Origin: Streptomyces sp. NBC_00654
GTDB lineage: Bacteria; Actinomycetota; Actinomycetes; Streptomycetales; Streptomycetaceae
Length of the DNA stretch: 64,000 nucleotides
Reading direction: 5' to 3'
Assembly: GCF_026341775.1 (NCBI RefSeq)
Contig: NZ_JAPEOB010000001.1
Location: 2,046,001-2,110,000 of the forward strand
Each line of letters starts with the position of its first letter. The first letter of the stretch is position 1. The translations under genes and the position numbers were made by a program. The notes below the pieces were generated by a model. That model did no database searches. It was not told the DNA's origin and saw nothing but the letters and a program-made list of their open reading frames with translations. Shown here piece by piece: positions 49,392 to 59,368 of the stretch.

Positions 49392-52220
49392 GTGAGCGCC
49401 CTCGGGGCCCTGCTCACCCGGCCGCAGGTGGCCGGCGGCCGGACGGGACTGCTGTCCCAGGTCCTGCTGGCCCTTGTCTGCGCGGGGTACGGCGTGGGTG
49501 CGGCCACCGGCTGGGGCTCGCCGGAACTGGCCCTGTTCATGGGCGACTTCGGCCTCAGCGTCGCCGCGATGATCGCCGCCGTCTCGTGCTTCCTCTACGC
49601 ACGCGCGAGCGTCAGCCGGCTGCGGCCTGCCTGGCTGCTGTTCTCGGTGTCCTCCCTGATGGCCGCCGGGGGCAACGCGATCTGGGGCTGGTACGAGGTG
49701 GTGCTGGGGCTCCCGGTGCCCACCCCTTCCCTGGCCGATCTGTTCTTCCTCTGCTTCGCGCCGCCCGCCATCGTGGGGCTGCTCGTCCTCGCCAAACGCC
49801 CGGTCACCCGGGCCGGCTGGGTCTGCCTGGCGCTGGACTCCTGGCTGATCGGCGGCTCGCTGCTGACGCTCTCCTGGAGCCTCGCCCTCGCCCACACCGC
49901 CCAGATGGCCCACGTCGAGGACATCAGCGTGGCCCGCGCGGCCCTCTCGCTGGCCTACCCGCTGCTCGACATCGTGCTGGTCTCCATGGTGCTCGCGCTG
50001 CACTTCCGCCGGGCCAACGCCAACCGCTCCGCGGTGAACACGGCCATCGCCGCGCTCGCCCTGACCGTCCTGAGCGACGCGGTGTTCACCTCACCGCTGC
50101 TCCGCTCCACCTACCGGTCCGGCGAGCTTCTCGACGCGGGCTGGTTCGCCGGATCGCTGCTCCTGGCCTACGCCCCCTGGGGCGCCCGGCGCAGCGCGCG
50201 CGAGGCGGACCGGTCCGGCGGCCAGCCGCGGGCCACCACGAGCCGCCCGATCGCCGGGTCCCTGGCCGCGCTGACACCGTATCTGGCCGCCGCCGTCTGC
50301 ACCCTCGGCATCCTGTACAACGTGGTCGAGGGCCGCCGGGTGGACCAGGTGGTGGTCCTCACCGGCTGTACGGTCGTCCTGGCCCTGGTCGTCCGGCAGG
50401 GCATCATGCTCCTGGACAACATCTCCCTCACCCAGGAGCTGGCCCAGAAGGAGAACCACTTCCGCTCCCTGGTGCAGGGCTCCAGCGATGTCATCATGAT
50501 CGCCGCGCCCACCGGCATACTCCGCTACGTCAGCCCCGCGGCCGCCGGGGTGTACGGGCGGGACGCGGAAGACCTCGTCGGCTGCGAGCTGGCCTCCATC
50601 ATCCACCCCGACGACCTCGGGCGGGTGGTCCACGAGGTGCGCCGGTTCCTCGCCGCCCCGCCCCACGAGGAGCCCACCACCCGGATCGAGTGCCGCTTCA
50701 GATCCGGGACCGGCGACTGGCTCAACGTCGAGTCCACCGTCAACCGGCACCAGGGCGGGCTTCTCCTGAACAGCCGGGACGTGACCGAACGGGTCCGCCT
50801 CCAGGCCCAGTTGCAGCACAACGCCGAGCACGACCCGCTCACCGACCTGCCCAACCGGGCCCTGTTCACCGCCCGGGTGCGCCAGGCGCTCGGCGGCCGC
50901 CGCTCCGGCGACCCGGGCACCGCCGTGCTGTTCATCGACCTCGACGGCTTCAAGGCGGTCAACGACACCATCGGCCACCAGGCGGGCGACGAGCTCCTCA
51001 TCCAGGCCGCCCGCCGGCTGGCGGACTCCGTACGGGCCGCCGACACCGCGGCCCGGCTCGGCGGCGACGAGTTCGCCGCGCTCATCATCGGCGACGGCAC
51101 CCGCGACCAGGGCGCCCGGGAGTACCAGGTCCACGAGATCGCCGACCGGCTGCGGCTCACGCTCTCCCAGCCGTACCGCATCGGCGCCAGCGAGGTCAGG
51201 GTGGCCGCCTCCATCGGTGTCGCCTTCGCCGAGCCGGCCATCACCCCCACCGACCTCATGCGCAACGCGGACCTCGCGATGTACCGCGCCAAGGCGGGCG
51301 GCAAGGACCGCGTCGAGCTGTACGCCCCGCAGATGCAGGCCGATGTCGTCCGCCGCTCCGAGCTGGCCGCCCGGCTGCGGACCGCCCTGCGCGACGGCGA
51401 GTTCGCCCTGCTGCACCAGCCCGTCGTCCACCTCGCCAGTGGATCCGTCGCCGCCGTCGCCGCTCAGGCGCGCTGGCGCTCCGCACAGGGCATCCTGTTC
51501 ACCCCGGCCGAATTCCTGCGCGTCTCCGACGACAGCGACCGCACCGCCGAGCTGGGCCGCTGGCTGCTCGAAGAGGCCGTCGAGCAGGCCGCCGAGCGGG
51601 CCAGGGCCGGGCACCCCGTCTCGGTCTCCGTACGGCTGTCCGCCGGGCGGCTCCTGGACAAGGCCCTGCCCTTCGGCTCCATCGAGGCGCTTCTCACCCG
51701 GCACGGCCTGCCGTCCGGAGCGCTGATGATCGAGGTCGCCGACAGTGATCCGCGGGTCTCCTTCGACGACCTGGAGCAGCGGCTGGTCGCGCTGCGCCGG
51801 CTCGGCGTGCGCATCGCGCTCGACGGTTTCGGCAGCGGTTACGCCGCGATCAACGCCCTGCGCCGGCTCCCCATCGACGTACTGAAACTGGACCGCGGTC
51901 TGGTCGAAGGAGTGGTGGAGTCCGCCCGGCTCCACAAGATCACGAGCGGGTTACTCCGCATCGCCTGTGACCTCGGCATGCAGTCCGTGGCCGACGGGGT
52001 GGACGTACCGGAGCAGGTCCTCGCCCTGCGCGCCATGGGGTGCACGCACGGGCAGGGAATGGCCTTCTCCGGCCCGCTGGACGAGTACCGGCTCCGCCGT
52101 GTGCTGGTCCGCGGGCAGTTCCCGGTGCCCGGCACTCCCGCCGCCAGGCCCGTTCTGGCGGGCGGCTCGATTCCGCTGCTCACCGGATCACATGCTGAGA
52201 CGCCCGTCCCACCCACTTGA
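49392..52220 (+). CDS. cdgE: Membrane PAS-GGDEF-EAL protein, CdgE-like diguanylate cyclase with degenerate EAL
   Basis: 942 aa, GTG 49392. Nine or ten membrane helices to about residue 345, a PAS domain (HFRSLVQGSSDVIMIAAPTG, about 355-470), GGDEF with intact [10 protein letters not shown] (G557) and an I-site RAAD nine residues before the motif, then an EAL domain. The EAL motif reads AAQARW where the family has EALxRW, and the DDFG motif reads DGFG, so the phosphodiesterase catalytic residues are lost. It should only make c-di-GMP, with product inhibition. Position next to ilvB matches SCO5511 of S. coelicolor (CdgE). Ends over the ilv leader promoter. Confidence 0.9.
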   Translation: MSALGALLTRPQVAGGRTGLLSQVLLALVCAGYGVGAATGWGSPELALFMGDFGLSVAAMIAAVSCFLYARASVSRLRPAWLLFSVSSLMAAGGNAIWGWYEVVLGLPVPTPSLADLFFLCFAPPAIVGLLVLAKRPVTRAGWVCLALDSWLIGGSLLTLSWSLALAHTAQMAHVEDISVARAALSLAYPLLDIVLVSMVLALHFRRANANRSAVNTAIAALALTVLSDAVFTSPLLRSTYRSGELLDAGWFAGSLLLAYAPWGARRSAREADRSGGQPRATTSRPIAGSLAALTPYLAAAVCTLGILYNVVEGRRVDQVVVLTGCTVVLALVVRQGIMLLDNISLTQELAQKENHFRSLVQGSSDVIMIAAPTGILRYVSPAAAGVYGRDAEDLVGCELASIIHPDDLGRVVHEVRRFLAAPPHEEPTTRIECRFRSGTGDWLNVESTVNRHQGGLLLNSRDVTERVRLQAQLQHNAEHDPLTDLPNRALFTARVRQALGGRRSGDPGTAVLFIDLDGFKAVNDTIGHQAGDELLIQAARRLADSVRAADTAARLGGDEFAALIIGDGTRDQGAREYQVHEIADRLRLTLSQPYRIGASEVRVAASIGVAFAEPAITPTDLMRNADLAMYRAKAGGKDRVELYAPQMQADVVRRSELAARLRTALRDGEFALLHQPVVHLASGSVAAVAAQARWRSAQGILFTPAEFLRVSDDSDRTAELGRWLLEEAVEQAAERARAGHPVSVSVRLSAGRLLDKALPFGSIEALLTRHGLPSGALMIEVADSDPRVSFDDLEQRLVALRRLGVRIALDGFGSGYAAINALRRLPIDVLKLDRGLVEGVVESARLHKITSGLLRIACDLGMQSVADGVDVPEQVLALRAMGCTHGQGMAFSGPLDEYRLRRVLVRGQFPVPGTPAARPVLAGGSIPLLTGSHAETPVPPT

Positions 52221-52222
52221 CA
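52217..52222 (+). promoter_or_regulatory. Possible -35 (TTGACA) of the ilvB leader
   Basis: A consensus TTGACA overlaps the stop codon of cdgE 32 bases before the leader peptide. No -10 of acceptable match lies 16-18 bases downstream, so the promoter is not confirmed. Confidence 0.3.
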
Positions 52223-52253
52223 CGTCATGCGTGCCGGAGAGAGGGTCAATGCC

Positions 52254-52295
52254 ATGCGCACCCGAATTCTCGTACTTGGAAAGCGCGTCGGCTGA
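52254..52295 (+). CDS. ilvB attenuator leader peptide
   Basis: 13-residue peptide MRTRILVLGKRVG with TGA stop. GGAGAGAGGG lies 8 bases upstream. Four consecutive branched-chain residues (Ile-Leu-Val-Leu) plus a final Val make it a sensor of branched-chain aminoacyl-tRNA. Ribosome stalling here would prevent the terminator at 52340 from forming. AGCGCG (52282-52287) could pair with CGCGCT (52334-52339) next to the terminator stem as an alternative structure. Attenuators of this type have been described for actinobacterial ilvB operons. ATG at 52249 opens a competing frame but has no branched-chain run. Confidence 0.85.
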   Translation: MRTRILVLGKRVG

Positions 52296-52339
52296 AGCAG
52301 GGTCACTCCACGACACCCCGCAGACCGCACCGGCGCGCT

Positions 52340-52373
52340 CCCCTCGCTTGCCTCACGGCACGAGGGGTTTTTT
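52340..52373 (+). terminator. ilvB attenuator terminator
   Basis: CCCCTCG (52340-52346) pairs with CGAGGGG (52361-52367), 14-base loop, followed by six T. One of the few hairpins in the window with a true U-run. It precedes ilvB by 65 bases. Confidence 0.9.
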
Positions 52374-52437
52374 GTTGCACTGACACCCCGCAAAACGCTG
52401 CAAAACACCCGCGAAAACCCTCAGCTTCGAGAAGAGA

Positions 52438-54294
52438 ATGCCGATGACCGAGCAGGCCACCGGGGCCCACCACCCGCAGCCGCGCGCCCGTAGCGGCGGA
52501 CCGTCGTCCGTCACCGTTGAGCACGTCACGGGCGCGCAGTCCCTCATCCGTTCTCTTGAGGAAGTCGGCGCCGACACGGTATTCGGCATTCCCGGCGGCG
52601 CCATCCTCCCCGCGTACGACCCGATGATGGACTCCACCCGGGTCCGTCACGTCCTCGTCCGTCACGAGCAGGGCGCGGGCCACGCCGCCACCGGCTACGC
52701 GCAGGCCACCGGCAAGGTCGGGGTCTGCATGGCCACCTCCGGGCCGGGCGCCACCAACCTGGTCACCCCGATCGCCGACGCGCACATGGACTCGGTCCCG
52801 CTGGTCGCGATCACCGGGCAGGTCGCCTCCAAGGCCATCGGCACGGACGCCTTCCAGGAAGCCGACATCTGCGGCATCACGATGCCGGTGACCAAGCACA
52901 ACTTCCTGGTCACCAAGGCCGAGGACATCCCGCACACCATCGCCGAGGCCTTCCACATCGCCTCCACCGGCCGCCCCGGACCGGTCCTCGTCGACATCGC
53001 CAAGGACGCCCTCCAGGCGCGTACGACGTTCAGCTGGCCGCCCACCCAGGACCTGCCGGGCTACCGTCCGGTCACCAAGCCGCACGCCAAGCAGATCCGT
53101 GAGGCCGCCAAGCTCATCACCCAGGCCAAGCGCCCGGTGCTGTACGTCGGCGGCGGTGTCATCAAGGCGGGGGCCACCGCCGAGCTGAAGGTCCTCGCGG
53201 AGCTGACCGGAGCGCCCGTCACCACCACACTGATGGCGCTCGGCTCCTTCCCCGACAGCCACCCGCTGCACGTCGGAATGCCGGGCATGCACGGTGCGGT
53301 CACCGCCGTCACCGCGCTGCAGAAGGCCGACCTGATCGTCGCCCTCGGAGCCCGCTTCGACGACCGCGTCACCGGCAGGCTGGACAGCTTCGCCCCGTAC
53401 GCCAAGATCATCCACGCCGACATCGACCCGGCCGAGATCGGCAAGAACCGTGCCGCCGACGTGCCGATCGTGGGCGACGCCCGCGAGGTCCTGGCCGACC
53501 TGGTCCAGGCGGTCCAGGCCGAGCACACCGAGGGCCACACCGGCGACTACGAAGCCTGGTGGAACGACCTCAACCGCTGGCGCGACACCTACCCGCTCGG
53601 CTACGACCTGCCCGAGGACGGCAGCCTCTCCCCGCAGCAGGTCATCCAGCGCATCGGCAAGCTCGCCCCCGAGGGCACGATCTTCGCGGCGGGCGTCGGG
53701 CAGCACCAGATGTGGGCCTCCCACTTCATCGACTACGAGCAGCCCGCCACCTGGCTGAACTCCGGTGGTGCCGGGACGATGGGGTACGCGGTCCCGGCCG
53801 CGATGGGCGCCAAGGCCGGCATGCCCGACCGCACCGTCTGGGCCATCGACGGCGACGGCTGCTTCCAGATGACCAACCAGGAACTCACCACCTGCGCGCT
53901 CAACAACATCCCGATCAAGGTCGCCATCATCAACAACGGCGCGCTCGGGATGGTCCGCCAGTGGCAGACCCTGTTCTACAACCAGCGCTACTCCAACACC
54001 GTGCTGCACTCCGGCGCCGACACGGACGGCATCCCGGCGAAGGGCACCCGCGTGCCGGACTTCGTCAAGCTGTCCGAGGCCATGGGCTGCTACGCGATCC
54101 GCTGCGAGGACCCGGCCGACCTGGACAAGGCCATCGAAGAGGCCAACTCCATCAACGACCGCCCCGTCGTGATCGACTTCATCGTCCACGAGGACGCCAT
54201 GGTGTGGCCGATGGTCGCCGCCGGCACCTCCAACGACGAGGTCATGGCCGCCCGCGGTGTCCGCCCCGACTTCGGCGACAACGAAGACGACTGA
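52438..54294 (+). CDS. ilvB: Acetolactate synthase large subunit
   Basis: 618 aa, ATG 52438 (ATG 52444 alternative), preceded by GAGAAGAGA. TPP enzyme making acetolactate and acetohydroxybutyrate. The first 30 residues are a variable tail; [17 protein letters not shown] and the catalytic Glu in [11 protein letters not shown] open the Pyr domain; FAD-binding middle; TPP motif [10 protein letters not shown] to IINN at the end. First gene after the attenuator; 22 bases before ilvN. Confidence 0.97.
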   Translation: MPMTEQATGAHHPQPRARSGGPSSVTVEHVTGAQSLIRSLEEVGADTVFGIPGGAILPAYDPMMDSTRVRHVLVRHEQGAGHAATGYAQATGKVGVCMATSGPGATNLVTPIADAHMDSVPLVAITGQVASKAIGTDAFQEADICGITMPVTKHNFLVTKAEDIPHTIAEAFHIASTGRPGPVLVDIAKDALQARTTFSWPPTQDLPGYRPVTKPHAKQIREAAKLITQAKRPVLYVGGGVIKAGATAELKVLAELTGAPVTTTLMALGSFPDSHPLHVGMPGMHGAVTAVTALQKADLIVALGARFDDRVTGRLDSFAPYAKIIHADIDPAEIGKNRAADVPIVGDAREVLADLVQAVQAEHTEGHTGDYEAWWNDLNRWRDTYPLGYDLPEDGSLSPQQVIQRIGKLAPEGTIFAAGVGQHQMWASHFIDYEQPATWLNSGGAGTMGYAVPAAMGAKAGMPDRTVWAIDGDGCFQMTNQELTTCALNNIPIKVAIINNGALGMVRQWQTLFYNQRYSNTVLHSGADTDGIPAKGTRVPDFVKLSEAMGCYAIRCEDPADLDKAIEEANSINDRPVVIDFIVHEDAMVWPMVAAGTSNDEVMAARGVRPDFGDNEDD

Positions 54295-54316
54295 GAGACA
54301 GAGAGAGACCGACTCC

Positions 54317-55961
<1,645 letters not shown>

Positions 55962-56267
55962 GTCCTGTGCCGCGGGGGGCGGGTCCCACCGGACCCGCCC
56001 CCCGCGGCAATACCGTCCGCCTCACCACCCCCGTGTCACTGCGGGGAGAGGCGGTGGGGAAGGGGCGGCGCCGCACGTGTGTACACCATGTCCACCCTCG
56101 TGCGGGTGATCCTTCCACCGGGGCGCAGTATGCGCTCCGCCGCATGACTACACTTCTCCCCATACACGCGTCAGGGCCCACAGTGTCGTGCGTCTACCAC
56201 GCGGCTAGCCCCTCCACCGCCTGCGGCCGTCGGGACGGCCGTCCGCACTGGACTTGTGAGGACTCAC
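55962..56267. promoter_or_regulatory. Intergenic region between ilvC and serA
   Basis: 306 bases. Starts with the ilvC terminator (55970-56007), a 17-pair hairpin. A GTGTACAC palindrome lies near 56079-56087. Several TANNNT hexamers (TACACT near 56149) but no convincing -35. GTGAGGA is the serA ribosome site. So serA is transcribed on its own. Confidence 0.55.
55970..56007 (+). terminator. Terminator after ilvC, perfect 17-pair stem
   Basis: 55970-55986 is exactly complementary to 55991-56007 with a CACC loop. Without a U-run but very stable; it closes the ilv operon. Confidence 0.85.
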
Positions 56268-57860
56268 GTGAGCTCGAAACCTGTCGTACTCATCGCTGAA
56301 GAGCTGTCGCCCGCAACGGTCGACGCCCTGGGTCCGGATTTCGAGATCCGGCACTGCAACGGCGCGGACCGCGCCCAGCTCCTCCCCGCGATCACCGATG
56401 TCGACGCCATCCTGGTGCGCTCCGCCACCAAGGTCGACGCCGAGGCCATCGCCGCCGCGAAGAAGCTCCGGGTCGTCGCCCGTGCCGGCGTCGGTCTGGA
56501 CAACGTCGACGTCTCCTCGGCCACCAAGGCCGGTGTGATGGTCGTCAACGCCCCGACCTCCAACATCGTCACCGCGGCCGAGCTGGCCTGCGGCCTGCTC
56601 GTCGCCACCGCGCGGAACATTCCGCAGGCCAACACCGCCCTGAAGAACGGCGAGTGGAAGCGCTCCAAGTACACGGGCGTCGAGCTCAGCGAGAAGGTCC
56701 TCGGCGTCGTCGGCCTCGGCCGTATCGGTGTGCTGGTAGCCCAGCGGATGTCGGCCTTCGGCATGAAGATCGTCGCGTACGACCCCTATGTGCAGCCGGC
56801 CCGCGCCGCGCAGATGGGCGTCAAGCTCCTCAGCCTGGACGAGCTGCTGGAGGTGGCCGACTTCATCACCGTCCACCTGCCCAAGACCCCCGAGACGCTC
56901 GGCCTGATCGGTGACGAGGCGCTGCACAAGGTGAAGCCCTCGGTGCGCATCGTCAACGCCGCGCGCGGCGGCATCGTCGACGAGGAGGCGCTCGCCTCCG
57001 CGCTCAAGGAGGGCCGCGTCGCGGGTGCCGGTCTGGACGTGTACACCAAGGAGCCCTGCACCGACTCCCCGCTGTTCCAGTTCGACCAGGTCGTCTGCAC
57101 CCCGCACCTCGGCGCCTCCACCGACGAGGCCCAGGAGAAGGCGGGCATCGCGGTCGCCAGGTCCGTGCGTCTCGCCCTCGCCGGTGAGCTGGTACCGGAC
57201 GCGGTCAATGTCCAGGGCGGTGTGATCGCCGAGGACGTACGCCCCGGACTGCCGCTCGCCGAGAAGCTCGGCCGCATCTTCACCGCCCTCGCGGGCGAGG
57301 TGGCGGCCCGTCTCGACGTCGAGGTGTACGGCGAGATCACCCAGCACGATGTGAAGGTGCTGGAACTCTCCGCGCTCAAGGGCGTCTTCGAGGACGTCGT
57401 CGACGAGACCGTGAGCTACGTCAACGCCCCGCTCTTCGCGCAGGAGCGCGGTGTCGAGGTCCGCCTCACCACCAGCTCCGAGTCGCCCGACCACCGCAAT
57501 GTGGTGACCGTCCGCGGCACGCTGTCGAGCGGCGAGGAGGTCGCGGTCTCCGGCACGCTGGCCGGCCCGAAGAACCTCCAGAAGATCGTGGCGATCGGCG
57601 AGCACGATGTGGACCTGGCGCTGGCCGACCACATGGTCGTGCTGCGCTACCAGGACCGTCCCGGTGTCGTCGGCGCGGTCGGCAAGATCCTCGGCGAGGC
57701 CGGGCTGAACATCGCGGGCATGCAGGTCTCGCGGGCCGACGTGGGCGGCGAGGCGCTCGTCGTGCTCACCGTCGACGACAACGTCCCGCAGTCCGTGCTG
57801 AACGAGATCTCCGTGGAGATCGGCGCCTCCTCGGCCCGTTCGGTGAACCTCACCGACTGA
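56268..57860 (+). CDS. serA: D-3-phosphoglycerate dehydrogenase
   Basis: 530 aa from GTG 56268 (GTGAGGA 6 bases upstream; a second in-frame GTG at 56256 would add MRTH). First step of serine synthesis. VVGLGRIGVLVAQRM (GxGxxG), active-site Arg in NAARGGIVDE and His in CTPHLGASTDEA are clear. Long type I form with an allosteric substrate-binding domain (about 320-455) and a C-terminal ACT domain (VVLRYQDRPGVVGAVGKIL) for serine feedback. Confidence 0.97.
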   Translation: MSSKPVVLIAEELSPATVDALGPDFEIRHCNGADRAQLLPAITDVDAILVRSATKVDAEAIAAAKKLRVVARAGVGLDNVDVSSATKAGVMVVNAPTSNIVTAAELACGLLVATARNIPQANTALKNGEWKRSKYTGVELSEKVLGVVGLGRIGVLVAQRMSAFGMKIVAYDPYVQPARAAQMGVKLLSLDELLEVADFITVHLPKTPETLGLIGDEALHKVKPSVRIVNAARGGIVDEEALASALKEGRVAGAGLDVYTKEPCTDSPLFQFDQVVCTPHLGASTDEAQEKAGIAVARSVRLALAGELVPDAVNVQGGVIAEDVRPGLPLAEKLGRIFTALAGEVAARLDVEVYGEITQHDVKVLELSALKGVFEDVVDETVSYVNAPLFAQERGVEVRLTTSSESPDHRNVVTVRGTLSSGEEVAVSGTLAGPKNLQKIVAIGEHDVDLALADHMVVLRYQDRPGVVGAVGKILGEAGLNIAGMQVSRADVGGEALVVLTVDDNVPQSVLNEISVEIGASSARSVNLTD

Positions 57861-57877
57861 CCGCCGTACCGGCCGGA

Positions 57878-57934
57878 CACCGTACCCGGCAGGTGGACGA
57901 ACGCCCGGCGCGCGTCCAGCTGCCGGGTACGGTG
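57878..57934. terminator. Bidirectional terminator between serA and the TrmB/LuxR-type regulator
   Basis: 57878-57892 is complementary to 57920-57934 (15 pairs), and inside it 57894-57899 pairs with 57913-57918, one mismatch apart. The 21-pair stem ends right at the stop codon of the minus-strand gene, so it serves both convergent genes. Confidence 0.85.
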
Positions 57935-57936
57935 CG

Positions 57937-58983
57937 TCAGGGAGCGGGGGCGGCGTCCGCGGGGCGCGGCCCCATGCCCCCGGCCGGACCCGGAACGGCG
58001 GCCGGGCCGGGTTCCGGAGCCGTCACCCAGCCCATGTCCCGTGCGTACCAGCCGAGTTGGAAGCGGGTCGTCGCCCCGGCCCGGTCCATCAGGCGTTTGA
58101 TCCGGCGCTGCACCGTACGCGCCGACGCGCCCAGACGCTGCGCGATCGCCTCGTCGGTGAGCCCGCCGAGCAGCAGTCCGAGCACCGCCGTGTCGTCCTC
58201 GCCGCGCCACTCGGCCGGCATCGGACGGGACCGGGCCCATGTCTGCTCGAAGAGCCCGACCAGGGCCGCGACGATGCCCGAGGCATGGACGATGACCGCC
58301 CGGTCGTGCAGCCGCGCCGGGTCGGCCAGCAGGGGCAGCAGCGCCATTCTGCGGTCCACCACCAGGAGTTTGGTCGGCAGTTCGTCCGCCACCCGGATCT
58401 CCATGCCGTGACTGATGCCCTCGTGCAGGGTGTCCGGCATGGCTTCCAGGGCGTCCTTCGACACCAGCAGCCTGGCCCGTACCCCACGGGCCATCGCTAT
58501 GCCGTCCCCCGGATTGTCCTGGCCCGTCACTGCCACCGGGAGCCCCTTGCTGAAGCAGAGCAGTTCGCTGCGCGCCCCCTGCTGCATCTGGATGAAGCGG
58601 TGCGCGATGGTGTCGCGTCCGTGCAGGATCTCGATGGCCCCGCCCTCGCCCCGGTGCCCGCTGGACTCCCGGTACGTTCCGTCGAGTTCGGTGATCTCGC
58701 CGGCCAGTGAGCGCAGCTCGTCCTGATGGATCGCGAGCAGGGCGCCGAGGGCCAGGGCGGGAGGCGCCGGTTCCCACAGTTCGCCGGCGCTGTCGCCGAG
58801 CCCCGTCCGGGCCGAGACCAGGCCCGACGCGCGCAGCGAGACCAGCGCCCGCTCGGTCCGCTCCCGCCCGGTCCCGCAGAGCCGCGCCGCGTCGGCGGCG
58901 GTGAGAGGGCCGTGTGCGACGAGCGTGCGATACAGCTCCTCGTCCTCCGGAGACATGCCCAGCCTGCCCAGCACGGTGTCCAC
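57937..58983 (-). CDS. TrmB/LuxR-type helix-turn-helix regulator
   Basis: 348 aa, ATG 58983 on the minus strand. N-terminal TrmB-like winged helix (GMSPEDEELYRTLVAHGPLT), a PLD-like central domain (FIQMQQGARSELLCF, RMALLPLLADPARLHDRA) and a C-terminal LuxR-like helix-turn-helix (LGLLLGGLTDEAIAQRLGAS). This three-part layout is common in Streptomyces; target genes unknown. Pro/Ala-rich tail. Divergent from the toxin gene with 385 bases between, so it might control it. Confidence 0.85.
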   Translation of the reverse strand: MDTVLGRLGMSPEDEELYRTLVAHGPLTAADAARLCGTGRERTERALVSLRASGLVSARTGLGDSAGELWEPAPPALALGALLAIHQDELRSLAGEITELDGTYRESSGHRGEGGAIEILHGRDTIAHRFIQMQQGARSELLCFSKGLPVAVTGQDNPGDGIAMARGVRARLLVSKDALEAMPDTLHEGISHGMEIRVADELPTKLLVVDRRMALLPLLADPARLHDRAVIVHASGIVAALVGLFEQTWARSRPMPAEWRGEDDTAVLGLLLGGLTDEAIAQRLGASARTVQRRIKRLMDRAGATTRFQLGWYARDMGWVTAPEPGPAAVPGPAGGMGPRPADAAPAP

Positions 58984-59368
58984 CCCTTCTGTACCGGTCC
59001 CGGCGCGCCGGCCGGCACCTGCTCGGCGCCGTCGCGGTGCCGAGTTCCTGCCAAGGGCGTGGACCCGCCGGGAACCCCCATTGTCGCAGCCCTGTCACCA
59101 CGGCAGACATCGGGCGACATCAGTTCCCTCCGCGTCTCCGGGAGGGCATGTCATGGGCAGACGTCACATACATCTGGCGGCCGCCCCCGCCCTTGACGTA
59201 CCACCCCTCCCAGGGGGCGGCCCCGGCCGGGCCCGGCCGGGGCCGTGTGGGGCAACGGGGCGGGATGGGCCCTTTGTTGGGCCCTGGGGCCCACGACGGG
59301 AAAGGGGCCTTGGCCCTAGCGTGGGCGGTTGTCATGTCGCTCACTGACAGCGGGGGTTGGGGGCACGT
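58984..59368. promoter_or_regulatory. Divergent region between the regulator and the toxin gene, with a 26-base palindrome
   Basis: 385 bases. 59219-59244 is a perfect 26-base palindrome made of GGCCCCGG and GGGCCC. TGGGCC/GGCCCA (about 59278-59292) adds another hairpin. TAGCGT at 59317-59322 is a possible -10 for the toxin gene, giving a leader of about 40 bases. No small gene seen. Short open frames overlap the palindrome and are not credible. Confidence 0.5.

Noticed and set aside
52249..52383. Longer leader frame from ATG 52249 (44 codons)
   Set aside because: No run of branched-chain codons and it runs through the terminator; the 13-codon frame has a better-spaced ribosome site and ILVL.
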